DNA from: Tuwongella immobilis
GTDB taxonomy: Bacteria; Planctomycetota; Planctomycetia; Gemmatales; Gemmataceae
Length of the DNA: 64,000 nucleotides
NCBI RefSeq assembly: GCF_901538355.1
Contig: NZ_LR593887.1
Location: forward strand, 1,402,920-1,466,919
Direction: 5' to 3'
Both the position numbers and the translations under genes were made by a program. Under the pieces are notes generated by a model that was not told the DNA's origin, made no database searches, and saw only the letters and a list, made by a program, of their open reading frames with translations. Positions 7,793 to 16,957 of the stretch are shown piece by piece; the first letter of the stretch is position 1; each line of letters begins with the position of its first letter.

Positions 7793-10120
7793 ATGTCGCT
7801 CACGTTAGTCGGATATCTCTTCGATTCAACCGGACTGGAATGGGCGGACCTGCTATTCCTCTTCGTGCCGGTTGTGTTGTTCTGGCTGTATTATCTGTTG
7901 GTGCGCATCGCTCCGATCGCCCTGCGACCGTCGCTGTGGCTGCTGACCCACACCTTCTACCGGCTGCGAATCCATCATCGACAACGCATCCCCAAGCGCG
8001 GGGCCGTGATGCTCTTGAGCAACCATGTTAGCTACATGGATTGGATGATGATTCTGGCCACCTGCCCGCGCCCCGTGCGCTTCGTGGCTTCCGCCAACCA
8101 CTGGAAGAATCCCGTGCTGGCGCTGGCGCTCTGGGTGGTGCGGGCGATTCCCATTGATGGGCGCAAACCGCAGGCCTTGCGAGAATCGTTCAAGCGTGCG
8201 GCGGATGCGCTCAATCGCGGGGAAGTGATCTGCTACTTCCCGGAAGGCGATCTCACCCGCAATGGCACCATGCTGCCGTTGTATCGCGGCTTTCAAAAGA
8301 TTCTCGATCAGGCGAATGTGCCGGTCACAATTCTGCCGCTGTTTCTCTTCGGGCTGTGGGGCAGTGTGACCAGCCATTATCAGGGGAAGCTGTTCCGCCG
8401 TCGGCCCAAGTTGGAATCGCGGCCGATCGACGCTGGAATCGGTGAGCCATTGCCCGCCGGGTTCACCGTGCCCCAATTGCGGCAGCGATTGCAACGACTC
8501 TCTGCCGAACTCGCCACCATTGTCAGCGCTCGCGCATTGCCGTTGCATCGGCAATTCGTCCGGCAGGCGTGTGCCCATCCGTTCCGATCCGCGATTGTCG
8601 ATCCGACCAGCGAACCGGCCCGCATCCTCAATTATGGCAAAACCCTCGCCGGGGCGATGACGCTCTCGAAGTGGCTGCGCACCCGATTGGACGACACTCC
8701 GCATGTCGGTGTGTGGCTGCCGACCAGCCTGGGAGCCGCCATCGTCAATATTGCGCTGGCGCTACTAGGTCGCACGTCCGTGAATCTGAACTACACCGCC
8801 GGCAAAGATTCCAACCAAGCGGCGGCCAATCGCACGGGGATGAAGTTCATTCTCACCTCCAAGCGATTTGAATCGCGGGTGCCGTTGGAACTCGACGACA
8901 CGGTGCAGCGAATCTATCTGGAAGATAGTCTGCGAGACATCAGCAATGTCTCGAAATTGATCGCCTTTTTGAAGGTGATTCTCTTCCCCGGGTGGCTGAT
9001 GGAGCGGCACCTGGGAATCCAATCGCATTCGATCGATGCGATTGCCACGGTGGTGTTCTCGTCGGGGAGCACGGGCGAACCCAAGGGCGTGATGCTCTCC
9101 CAACGCAATCTGGCGGGAAATATCCGTTCCTTTGTGGAAACCTTGGAGCTTTGCCCCGAAGATCGCTTGCATGGGGTGTTGCCGTTCTTCCATAGCTTTG
9201 GCTACACCGTGACGCTGTGGGCACCGTTGACCGTGGGGGCATCGGCGCTCTATTTCCCCGACCCGCGACAAGCGAAGGAAATCGGCGAACAGTGCAAGAA
9301 GTATCGCACCACGGGATTGATCGCGACGGCGACATTCTTGCGATTCTATCTGCGACGCTGCGAAGCCGACGATTTCAAGACCCTGCGATTGCTGGTGTGC
9401 GGTGCCGAGAAATTGCCGGTGGCGTTGGCCCGCGAATTCGAGGCGAAGTTCGGGATTCTCCCGCTGGAAGGCTATGGCTGCACGGAACTGTCGCCGGTGG
9501 TCTCCACGAATATATCGGATGTCACCCGACTTGGCGTGACTCAAGTCGGCAACCAGATCGGCACGATCGGCCATCCGATCCCCGGAGTCGCCGCAAAAGT
9601 CTGCGACCCGGATACCTACGAAGAAAAAGGCTTCGACGAAGAAGGCATGCTGCTCATCACCGGACCAAACGTGATGGAAGGCTACATGCACCAGCCGGAA
9701 AAGACCGCCGCCGTCATTCGAGATGGCTGGTATGTGACCGGAGACATGGCCAAATTGGGGCAAAATGGCTTTATTACCATTACCGGCCGGTTGTCGCGCT
9801 TTGCGAAGATTGCCGGGGAGATGGTGCCGTTGGAACGAATCGAAGAAGAAATGCACCATGTGCTGGGCACCAACGACCGCGTGGTGGCCATGGCTGCAGT
9901 GCCGGACGATAAGCGAGGCGAGCGGCTGATTGTCTTGCATCTGGAATTGACGATTTCTGCCGAGGAACTGCTGGAGAAACTCGGCGAGCGGGGGATTCCG
10001 AACTTGTGGATTCCCAGCGTGCGAGACTTCTTTGCGGTGCCGGAAATGCCCGTGTTGGGCAGCGGCAAACTCGATCTGCGGGCCGTGCAAACATTGGCAC
10101 GAGAGAAGGTGGGACGGTGA
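7793..10120 (+). CDS. aas: Acyltransferase/acyl-ACP ligase fusion (Aas-like)
   Basis: A 775-residue two-domain membrane enzyme. The start at ATG 7793 is set by GGGAGGA nine bases before it; two earlier in-frame starts overlap that site. One or two transmembrane helices lie near residues 18-40. The PlsC-type acyltransferase domain has NHVSYMD (His78-x4-Asp83) and FPEGDLTRNG. From about residue 220 an ANL adenylating domain follows, with the P-loop VVFSSGSTGEPKGV near residue 418, GYGCTELSP, GWYVTGD and the C-terminal K-containing GSGKLDLR. The E. coli Aas protein re-acylates lysophosphatidylethanolamine using acyl-ACP made by its second domain; the same role in membrane lipid repair is inferred. 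Its stop codon overlaps the start of the methylase gene by four bases (GTGA). Confidence 0.85.
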   Translation: MSLTLVGYLFDSTGLEWADLLFLFVPVVLFWLYYLLVRIAPIALRPSLWLLTHTFYRLRIHHRQRIPKRGAVMLLSNHVSYMDWMMILATCPRPVRFVASANHWKNPVLALALWVVRAIPIDGRKPQALRESFKRAADALNRGEVICYFPEGDLTRNGTMLPLYRGFQKILDQANVPVTILPLFLFGLWGSVTSHYQGKLFRRRPKLESRPIDAGIGEPLPAGFTVPQLRQRLQRLSAELATIVSARALPLHRQFVRQACAHPFRSAIVDPTSEPARILNYGKTLAGAMTLSKWLRTRLDDTPHVGVWLPTSLGAAIVNIALALLGRTSVNLNYTAGKDSNQAAANRTGMKFILTSKRFESRVPLELDDTVQRIYLEDSLRDISNVSKLIAFLKVILFPGWLMERHLGIQSHSIDAIATVVFSSGSTGEPKGVMLSQRNLAGNIRSFVETLELCPEDRLHGVLPFFHSFGYTVTLWAPLTVGASALYFPDPRQAKEIGEQCKKYRTTGLIATATFLRFYLRRCEADDFKTLRLLVCGAEKLPVALAREFEAKFGILPLEGYGCTELSPVVSTNISDVTRLGVTQVGNQIGTIGHPIPGVAAKVCDPDTYEEKGFDEEGMLLITGPNVMEGYMHQPEKTAAVIRDGWYVTGDMAKLGQNGFITITGRLSRFAKIAGEMVPLERIEEEMHHVLGTNDRVVAMAAVPDDKRGERLIVLHLELTISAEELLEKLGERGIPNLWIPSVRDFFAVPEMPVLGSGKLDLRAVQTLAREKVGR

Positions 10121-10938
10121 GTCTGGAACGGGTGCGCATTGTTCTGGTCGAAACGCATTACGCCGGGAATTTGGGGGCCACCGCTCGGGTGATGCGCAAT
10201 TTCGGCGTCTCGGATTTGGTGTTGGTTGCGCCGTATGCGCGGCCCAACTCCAGCGAGGCGCTCCGCATGTCCACGCATGGCCAGCAATTGCTGGAACAAT
10301 GCCGCACCGTTGCCGATCTGGGCGAGGCGATTGCCGACTGCGTCTGCGTCGCCGCGACCAGTGCCTTGGACGAAGGCCGATTTCGCGAGCAAACCGTCGG
10401 CCCACCCGACGAAGTGTTGCCCAAACTGCTGGCGGCCATGCCCAGCGGGCCGGTGGCGATCGTGTTCGGCCCCGAACCCAGCGGGTTGACCAATGCCCAG
10501 ATTGCCCGCTGCCACCATCTGATCCGCATCCGCACCAGTCGAGACTATTCGTCGCTGAATTTGGCGCAATCGGTGGCCATTTGCCTGTACGAAATGAGCC
10601 GCCAAGAGCGATTGATGCGCGATCCCAATCCGCCCAAGTCGCCCATTGCCTCGCATGCCTCCCAAGAGCGAATGTTTGCCCATTTGCAGGATGCGTTCGA
10701 GGCGATCCATTATTTGTACGATGAACGCCGCGATGCCCTCATGCACGGCATCCGCCAATTGATTGGCCGCGCCGGACCGACCGAGCAAGAAGTGCGGATG
10801 CTGCACGGTCTTGCCCGGCAACTGCTCTGGACGGCCCGCAATGGCGTGCCTCAACCGGATTTGCCGGCGTCGCCTGCCGATCCGGATTCGCCCGCCGATG
10901 CTCCGCCATCGCCGCCCGCTCAGGAAACTGCCGAGTAA
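10117..10938 (+). CDS. TrmJ-like SPOUT RNA 2'-O-methyltransferase
   Basis: 273 residues from a GTG that overlaps the preceding stop codon (GTGA), so translation is probably coupled. The SpoU/TrmH fold is clear: IVLVETHYAGNLGATARVMRNFG at the start, SDLVLVAP, then the SAM-knot motifs GPVAIVFGPEPSGLTNAQI (about residues 115-133) and SLNLAQSVAICLYE. The C-terminal helical extension and first motif fit the TrmJ group, which methylates the ribose of position 32 in tRNA anticodon loops. The C-terminal tail is rich in Pro, Ala and Asp. It shares an operon with the Aas-like gene; no functional link is known. Confidence 0.85.
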   Translation: MSLERVRIVLVETHYAGNLGATARVMRNFGVSDLVLVAPYARPNSSEALRMSTHGQQLLEQCRTVADLGEAIADCVCVAATSALDEGRFREQTVGPPDEVLPKLLAAMPSGPVAIVFGPEPSGLTNAQIARCHHLIRIRTSRDYSSLNLAQSVAICLYEMSRQERLMRDPNPPKSPIASHASQERMFAHLQDAFEAIHYLYDERRDALMHGIRQLIGRAGPTEQEVRMLHGLARQLLWTARNGVPQPDLPASPADPDSPADAPPSPPAQETAE

Positions 10939-10940
10939 GT

Positions 10941-10976
10941 CGCCGAGGAAGCCGCCGAGGAAGCCCCCGAGGAAGC
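10941..10976. repeat. Three 12-bp tandem units after the methylase gene
   Basis: Units CGCCGAGGAAGC, CGCCGAGGAAGC and CCCCGAGGAAGC begin two bases after the TAA stop. They would encode AEE-type residues, like the acidic end of the methylase, and may be a former part of its tail. Confidence 0.6.
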
Positions 10977-11121
10977 GGCGCGGCGGAGATCGCATATCGC
11001 CTGCCGCCGATTGATGGGGGAAGTCGGCGCATCGGCTTGGCCGCCCGATTCCGGCGCGTGAACCCTCGCGGGCCACGCCGTGTCATCGGCATGGTCAGCC
11101 GAGCGCGGCGGAGGGGCGAGC

Positions 11122-11931
11122 ATGGCGCTGGAATATGAATCACTTCTGGAATTGCAGCGGCAGTTGTACTCGATGCCGCTCAATCGAACTCGATTCGAAG
11201 CCTATCTGCGGATGATGCTGACCGAAGATCGTTCCGCGCCGCGCTATCCGCCGCTGGTGGCGATCAATCCCATGGGCAAGGGGCACTGCACGCAGCGCAT
11301 CGAGCAACTGCTGGCGCTGGATGCCGATGGCATTGCCCGGCAAGCGGTTGCGGATTTCGCCGCGATGCAGCCGATGTCGGATTGGCATGCCAAAATTTCG
11401 CTGGTGTTGGTGGACGATCAAGGTGGCGGCTGGACCAATCGCGTTTCGACGGAATACGGCTTTCTGACCGGCGGGCGATCGCATCCGCTGCCCGAACAGT
11501 GGCTGCTGGCCCCGATTTGGACCCGCGACATTCCCACGCCGGAAAGCGTTCGACAAGCGGTGCTGGTGAGTGCCCTGCGCACGGTCTGGCAGATGCGGCA
11601 CGGCCTTCCGGGAACGCTCCGTGAGTTGATGGATCAAGAAGGTTGGGCCCGCCAGCGAGCTGGCTGCACCACGCCGGGATTGGATGCGGAGGATGGGGAA
11701 TATACGCAGTTGATTTTGCGACCGGAAGGGGAAACACGCGATCCCCGAGCGCAGATGGAACTGCTGTTCGGGGATCGTCCCTGTCAATCGCTGGGGTTCA
11801 CGCCACGGGGGCTTAGCCCGTTTGCGGGGTTGGCGGTGGCGTTGGCCGAAGCACGCGGCGAATTACCACCCACGTGGGTTACTCCGGAGTCACCTTCAGC
11901 TTCAGCGTCTTCTTGTCCCGCTGCACGGTAA
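11122..11931 (+). CDS. Hypothetical protein, unknown family
   Basis: 269 residues from ATG 11122, preceded by GGAGGGG; the frame is open further upstream but without a better site. The protein is soluble-looking, with an N-terminal helical part (YESLLELQRQLYSMP), a short INPMGKGH segment, a DWHAKISLVLVDDQGGGWTNR strand pair, and a C-terminal half rich in Trp and Arg. No motif was recognised. The end overlaps the convergent peptidase gene by 53 bases, so the last residues (SPSASASSCPAAR) may be incidental. It follows the methylase by about 180 bases on the same strand. Confidence 0.6.
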   Translation: MALEYESLLELQRQLYSMPLNRTRFEAYLRMMLTEDRSAPRYPPLVAINPMGKGHCTQRIEQLLALDADGIARQAVADFAAMQPMSDWHAKISLVLVDDQGGGWTNRVSTEYGFLTGGRSHPLPEQWLLAPIWTRDIPTPESVRQAVLVSALRTVWQMRHGLPGTLRELMDQEGWARQRAGCTTPGLDAEDGEYTQLILRPEGETRDPRAQMELLFGDRPCQSLGFTPRGLSPFAGLAVALAEARGELPPTWVTPESPSASASSCPAAR

Positions 11932-13708
11932 ATTCCACTTCTTTGCCGGCCTTTTGGGTGGCCATGACGGTCATGTAATCTTCCATGTTTTTCACGGGCT
12001 TGCCGGCGATGCCGACAATGAAATCGCCGCCCTTGAGTCCGGCCTTGGCCGCAGGACCACCTTCACGCACGTCGCCCACCAGCACGCCCTTGTCATCTTC
12101 GGCATAGCTACCGGGGGCGAACTTGATCGACGGCACCGACGGCCGGCCACCCGGACGCGGGGCGCTGCCGGTCTTGGCGAACACCGGGCGTTCCGGCATC
12201 GTCGCGAGTTCGGTGGCCAATCGTTCGGAGAAATTGGCAATCTTGGCCATCCCTTCGAAGTTGATTGTGTCCACCGTGTCGGTTGGGCGGTGATATTGAT
12301 CGTGCAAATCGGTGAAGAGGAAGAACACCGGAATGTTCTTGCCATTGAACGACGCGTGATCGCTCGGCCCGCCACCCGACGGAATCTTCTGCGCTTTGAA
12401 TCCGAAATCCTTGTTGAGTTTCTCGAACAGGGAATCGAATCCCGGCGAGGAACCGGTGCCCCACACTTGAATCTTGTCGTCGCGCAATCGTCCGACCATG
12501 TCCAGATTGAGCATGCTGGCGGTCGATTCCAGGGGGAACAGCGGTTGTTTCTGGCAGTAGTATGCCGATCCGAGCAATCCCCGTTCTTCGCCGCTGAACA
12601 GCATGAACACGATGCGGCGGCCTTGGCGGTCCTTCATGCCCGCGAATCGGCGCGCGAGTTCCAGCACGGTGGTGGTACCCGAGCCGTTGTCATCCGCGCC
12701 GTAATGGATCTTCTTGCGATCTTCGGCAGAACGAGCTAGCGAACCACGCTCCCCGTAGCCGAGATGGTCATAGTGTGCGCCAATGATGATCGTTTGATCT
12801 TTCAGTGGCCCGCTACCTTCCAGCACGCCGAGAATGTTCTTGGCTTGGATGTCTTGGCGAGTCACTTCGGTTTCGATGCCCAGTTTCCAGCCGGTCAGCG
12901 CCAGACTGTTCGGCTTCTTGCTTTCCGTGATTTGCGTTTCGTATTGCTTCAAATCGGGTTTGCCCAGCGACTTCAGCATCTGATCGACGGTGGCCCGCTT
13001 CAAGAACAGCACGGGGAAATTCAGCGATCGGCCCGCGCCCAAGAGGGTGTTGAACGGGACCAGCGGGTCGTTTTTATCAATGCTGGAAAGATCGTTGACG
13101 AAAATGACGGCGGCGGGCTTCTTCTCGGCCAAGGCTTGCAGCTTCGCGACGAATGATGCGGCGGGATTGCCGTTATCCACCAGCGCCTTGTCTGTCCCCG
13201 CGCCGGGAACTTTCCGCAGCACCAGCACGACTTTGCCTGCCACATCCAACCCAGCAAGGTCATCGTATTTCGATTCGGGAAGGGTAATCCCGAATCCCGC
13301 CAGCACGACATCGGCGTTGAGCTTCCCGCTACCGGAAAGGCCCATCACCTCGAAATCGGTGCCGCGCTTCAGTTCGGTCGTTTCGCCCTTGGGAGAGCGC
13401 ACGGTGAGCGTGTTGGTTTTGCCCAGAACCGTATTGCCCGCAATGGGAAATGGCTGAAAATACGTCCCGTCCACACCGCCGGGCTTCAGGCCCAAGTCTT
13501 TGAACTTGGCCGCGATGTAATCGGCCGCTTTATTGATCCCCTGCGTTTCTACCCCGCGGCCTTCACATTCATCCCCGGCCAGGTAGGTCAGGTCCTTCTT
13601 CATTAGCGAGATGGGATCGGGGGAACTATCGGCCATCAGAGTGGAAGCGAAGCCCACTCCGAGAATGGCAACTGCCCCCGTGCGAATCCAGGCAGCCAAT
13701 CGCATCAT
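11879..13708 (-). CDS. Secreted M28 aminopeptidase with PA and PDZ domains
   Basis: 609 residues with a signal peptide ending near STLMADS. After an N-terminal LAGDECEGRGVET region comes a protease-associated (PA) insert at about residues 130-260. The M28 zinc peptidase core follows with GAHYDHLG, GADDNGSGTTTVLELAR, SGEERGLLGS, LNLDMVGRL and SDHASFNGKNIP, carrying the expected His, Asp, Glu-Glu, Asp and His ligands of the two-zinc site. A PDZ domain closes the protein (GVLVGDVREGGPAAKAGLKGGD). Family members remove N-terminal residues from peptides outside the cytoplasm. The gene is convergent with the unknown gene before it. A second ATG one codon in is an equal start. Confidence 0.9.
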   Translation of the reverse strand: MMRLAAWIRTGAVAILGVGFASTLMADSSPDPISLMKKDLTYLAGDECEGRGVETQGINKAADYIAAKFKDLGLKPGGVDGTYFQPFPIAGNTVLGKTNTLTVRSPKGETTELKRGTDFEVMGLSGSGKLNADVVLAGFGITLPESKYDDLAGLDVAGKVVLVLRKVPGAGTDKALVDNGNPAASFVAKLQALAEKKPAAVIFVNDLSSIDKNDPLVPFNTLLGAGRSLNFPVLFLKRATVDQMLKSLGKPDLKQYETQITESKKPNSLALTGWKLGIETEVTRQDIQAKNILGVLEGSGPLKDQTIIIGAHYDHLGYGERGSLARSAEDRKKIHYGADDNGSGTTTVLELARRFAGMKDRQGRRIVFMLFSGEERGLLGSAYYCQKQPLFPLESTASMLNLDMVGRLRDDKIQVWGTGSSPGFDSLFEKLNKDFGFKAQKIPSGGGPSDHASFNGKNIPVFFLFTDLHDQYHRPTDTVDTINFEGMAKIANFSERLATELATMPERPVFAKTGSAPRPGGRPSVPSIKFAPGSYAEDDKGVLVGDVREGGPAAKAGLKGGDFIVGIAGKPVKNMEDYMTVMATQKAGKEVEFTVQRDKKTLKLKVTPE

Positions 13709-13819
13709 CGAGGTCGATCCTTAGGTGTGCATGCGGAATGTTGCTCCAGGCGAGCGAGTTTCCATTATGCCCAGGCGACCACGAATTGGACAGAGATTCC
13801 AGCCGGAAATTTCACGGGT

Positions 13820-14830
13820 TTAACGATTTCGGGCATTGTTGGAGACCGGCTGACCAACGCTCCCAACCGGGGTCAATGGCGGGGGATTGCCCCCGGTGCC
13901 CATGGTTGTGGCAGTCGCTGGCATCGGCTGCCCAACAATCAGGCGGGCCAAGTGTTGATTCAGCGCCTGACCGGGATTGGCGAACACCGATGCGAGGCGT
14001 GGCGCGAGCGGTCCCGGCCCCGGAACGTGTCGCAATTGCTGCAAATAGGTCAGCAGTTCCGCCCGACCTTCGGGGCTGCCACGAAGCATCCAATGCACCC
14101 ATGCCCAGGCTTCGCGATATTCCGGCTGCTTCATCTGATCGACTTGCGTAAGACCTTCTAGCCGCGGAAGATTCGGGCGGAATTCATCACGTCGCATGTC
14201 GTCCAAATGGTTGCGATTGACATGCTGGAAGTTCGGTGGAAGTTCGAAATATTCGGCCAAGCCTTCATCCAGCCACAGCGGAACTTCCCGCAGCACGCTA
14301 TGCAGCAGCGCATGGGTCAACTCATGCCGCAAATCCTGACGAATATGATCGCCCCAGTAGGTATACACGAGCAGATCATCCGCGCCACCATTGGCACGCG
14401 GTTGCGAGATGAAGAACGCTCGTCGGCGGGGCAATTCGGGATACCGCGATTGCATGTAGTCGCGGTATTTCCCAAAGTCTTCGAACAGAAAGACTTGCAC
14501 TACGGTGTTCGATGGCGGGAGCGCGAGTTCCCGAAAGACTTGATCGCGGAGTTCTTCCAATTCTGCGAACAACGGCGAACTGCGATCCAGTTCAAAGTCG
14601 CTGTAAAACACAAACTGCGAGAATCGGTAGACATCGCGGGCTGGCGCTGTGACCGGTGATTTCTTGGGTTTCACGCCCAACGGCGCGGGCGGAGCCTCGG
14701 GAGTGGAAGGGAGCATCGCCGGTGGGTCGAGTCGTGGCCCATCGGAGGTGCGAAGCACCGAACAGCCCATGGTCGTGGCCAAAGCCGGAACCAGCAGCCA
14801 TCGACGAATATGCAGGAAAGATCCCGCCAT
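13820..14830 (-). CDS. Lipoprotein with HExxH metallopeptidase-like motif (DUF1570-like)
   Basis: 336 residues from the chosen ATG, ten codons inside the longest frame, because this gives a clean lipoprotein signal: basic start, hydrophobic LLVPALATT, lipobox MGC. A Pro-rich linker leads to a domain with FSQFVFYSDFEL, FLFEDFGKYRDY and the zinc-protease-like RHELTHALLHS followed by PLWLDEGLAEYFE, the usual gluzincin arrangement with a downstream Glu. This matches the DUF1570 group of planctomycetes. The last 60 residues are Pro/Gly-rich. Substrate unknown; likely attached to a membrane facing the periplasm. Confidence 0.75.
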   Translation of the reverse strand: MAGSFLHIRRWLLVPALATTMGCSVLRTSDGPRLDPPAMLPSTPEAPPAPLGVKPKKSPVTAPARDVYRFSQFVFYSDFELDRSSPLFAELEELRDQVFRELALPPSNTVVQVFLFEDFGKYRDYMQSRYPELPRRRAFFISQPRANGGADDLLVYTYWGDHIRQDLRHELTHALLHSVLREVPLWLDEGLAEYFELPPNFQHVNRNHLDDMRRDEFRPNLPRLEGLTQVDQMKQPEYREAWAWVHWMLRGSPEGRAELLTYLQQLRHVPGPGPLAPRLASVFANPGQALNQHLARLIVGQPMPATATTMGTGGNPPPLTPVGSVGQPVSNNARNR

Positions 14831-14949
14831 GCGCTGCTTCCTTGCCACGCACCCCGCCATTCCTTGGCGGTGGATTCCCCATCAACGCCGGGACTTGCAT
14901 GCCGGTTGAAAGCATGCAAGTCTGTCCGATTGTATCGACCGATCCGGGA

Positions 14950-15711
14950 TCAGACTTGATTTTCTTCCGGTTTTCCAGTCGCAGTCACCGGAGGCAGCTC
15001 GGGAGTTCCCACTGGGCGACGCTTCGACGCCAAGTAGCTCTTCGCCACTGGGATCAACCCCGGAAGGATTGACAGAAAGATGACCAGCAGAATCACCTTT
15101 TCCAAGTGCTTCTGAATTTGGAAATCTGCCCCAAACACCCGTTGGAGCGGGGCTTGCAGCACGGGAGTGATGAGGTAACCCACCAAAATCATGCTCACCA
15201 CCCAGCCGATTCCACCGACGATGTTGAACAGCACAAATCGGCGATAATCCATCTTGCCGATGCCAGCAACAACCGGGGCAAAGGTGCGCACAATCGGCAC
15301 AAAGCGGGCGAGAATGATCGTCTTGCCGCCATGCTTTTCGTAGAACGCTTGGGCCATTTCCAGATATTTCGGCCGGAAGAAGAAGGATTCGGGTCGTTGG
15401 AACAAACGTGGTCCCGCGCGACGGCCAATTGCATAGCCCACGGAGTCACCCACAATCGCCGCAACTGACAGAATCACCAGCAGTAACGGCACATTCCAAC
15501 CACTGCCCCAGGCAACGATTCCCACGGTGACGAGCAGCGAATCGCCGGGCAGAAAGAAGCCGATCAGGAGGCCCGTTTCCGTGAAAATGATGATCGCTAA
15601 GGCGATGAAGGCCGCCACGGTGATTTCTGGCTTGCCCAATGTCTCCATCAAGGCAGGCGTATTGAACAGATTCAGGAATACGTCACGAATCTGTGACAGC
15701 AGTTCTTCCAT
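14950..15711 (-). CDS. DedA-family membrane protein
   Basis: 253 residues from MEELLSQIRD; the start is set by GGGAG nine bases upstream, though two earlier ATGs are in frame. The DedA/SNARE-associated (VTT) domain is clear: ETGLLIGFFLPGDSLL, GDSVGYAIGRRAG, FYEKHGGKTIILARFVPIVRTFAPVVAGIGKM and a conserved FxxFNxVGGIxW segment, with about five membrane helices. DedA proteins are undecaprenyl-phosphate or phospholipid flippase-type transporters needed for envelope homeostasis. The acidic and Arg residues of the family (E and RFxPxxRT) are present. Stands alone between ribD and the DUF1570-like gene. Confidence 0.88.
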   Translation of the reverse strand: MEELLSQIRDVFLNLFNTPALMETLGKPEITVAAFIALAIIIFTETGLLIGFFLPGDSLLVTVGIVAWGSGWNVPLLLVILSVAAIVGDSVGYAIGRRAGPRLFQRPESFFFRPKYLEMAQAFYEKHGGKTIILARFVPIVRTFAPVVAGIGKMDYRRFVLFNIVGGIGWVVSMILVGYLITPVLQAPLQRVFGADFQIQKHLEKVILLVIFLSILPGLIPVAKSYLASKRRPVGTPELPPVTATGKPEENQV

Positions 15712-15844
15712 GCCCATCATCTCCCGGATCGGCATCCCGATCCGATGCCGTTGGCTGATTCCTTCAATCTGAAATCAGACTAGTCTTTTTCCAGGAGCAA
15801 GAAAACCCCAAATCCGGTCCCGCGCGGCGGGTCGGGACATGCGA

Positions 15845-16957
15845 TCACGGGGGTGAGATGATTCCACGCACGCAGCAATCGTCACCCAGGCGATCGATCC
15901 GAACTGCTTGCAGCGATGCAAGTTCGGGAATGCGCGGCTGACCCGTTCCGGCAATTGGTGTCGGGGCACTGCGACCGCCCACCAGTTTTGGGGCGATGAA
16001 GACCATCACTTCGTCAATGGCTTGAGCATCGAAGAATGCGCCGAGGATTTCGCTGCCACCTTCGACCAGCAGATTGGTCATGCGGCGGTTGCCCAACTCG
16101 GTAAGGGCATTGGCAATCGTGAGTTGCGGCAACGTGACGATGCCTGCCCCGGCGGTTTGCCACACGCGGAGCGCCGGTTGTTCGTCCGGTGTGACGGCGG
16201 TGAGAATGAGAATCGGGGCATCGTCGATTGTGCTGAGCAGTTTCGCCGTTGGCGGCAGGTTGCCGCTGCGCGTCAGCACGATTCGGGTGGCGATTCGCAA
16301 TGGCGACTCATCCGCCGATGCGGGCCGGGCGACCAAGTGGGGATCATCTGCCAAGAGTGTGCCCAACCCCACCAGAATGCCATCGACACGCCCACGCAGG
16401 TGATGCACCATCGCACGCGATTCCGGCCCGGAAATCCATTGCGAATGACCCGTGTGCGCGGCCAGTTTCCCGTCCAGCGTCATGGCCCATTTGGCAATCA
16501 CATAAGGATGTCCGGTTCGTAACCGCTTCAGATATGGGGAGTTCAGTCGTTCGGCTTCGGGTCGGCATACTCCCGTCACCACGCGCAATCCTTCCCGGCG
16601 AAGGATGTCCAACCCACCACCGGCGACAGCGGGAAACGGGTCGGGCATGGCGACAATGACTTCCGCGATTCCGGATTGCAAAACGGCGTCGGTGCAGGGG
16701 GGCGTCTTCCCGAAATGGCAACACGGTTCCAGCGTGACATAGAGCGTGGCACCGCGCGCGAACTCACCCGCAGCGCGAAGGGCGTGCACTTCGGCATGCG
16801 GCCCACCATAGCGCTGGTGGTAGCCTTCGCCGACACAAACCCCGTCTCGAACCACCACCGCCCCCACCATGGGGTTCGGTTCCACGGCCCCTTCGCCCCG
16901 TGCGGCCAGTTCCAACGCACGCCGCATCCAGGATTCATGCGAATTCAACGCGGTCAT
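15845..16957 (-). CDS. ribD: Riboflavin biosynthesis deaminase/reductase RibD
   Basis: 370 residues. The N-terminal zinc deaminase domain has HAE (54-56), PCCHFGKTPPC (Cys79 and Cys88) and NPMVGAVVV. The C-terminal reductase domain has AKWAMTLDGKLA, SQWISG, VDGILVGLGTLLADDP and LLVEGGSEI. The two domains perform the second and third steps of the pyrimidine branch of riboflavin synthesis: deamination of the pyrimidine and NADPH reduction of the ribose. Length is normal for the family. The start overlaps the stop codon of the FHA gene (ATGA), so the two are translationally coupled although no common pathway is evident. Confidence 0.93.
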   Translation of the reverse strand: MTALNSHESWMRRALELAARGEGAVEPNPMVGAVVVRDGVCVGEGYHQRYGGPHAEVHALRAAGEFARGATLYVTLEPCCHFGKTPPCTDAVLQSGIAEVIVAMPDPFPAVAGGGLDILRREGLRVVTGVCRPEAERLNSPYLKRLRTGHPYVIAKWAMTLDGKLAAHTGHSQWISGPESRAMVHHLRGRVDGILVGLGTLLADDPHLVARPASADESPLRIATRIVLTRSGNLPPTAKLLSTIDDAPILILTAVTPDEQPALRVWQTAGAGIVTLPQLTIANALTELGNRRMTNLLVEGGSEILGAFFDAQAIDEVMVFIAPKLVGGRSAPTPIAGTGQPRIPELASLQAVRIDRLGDDCCVRGIISPP

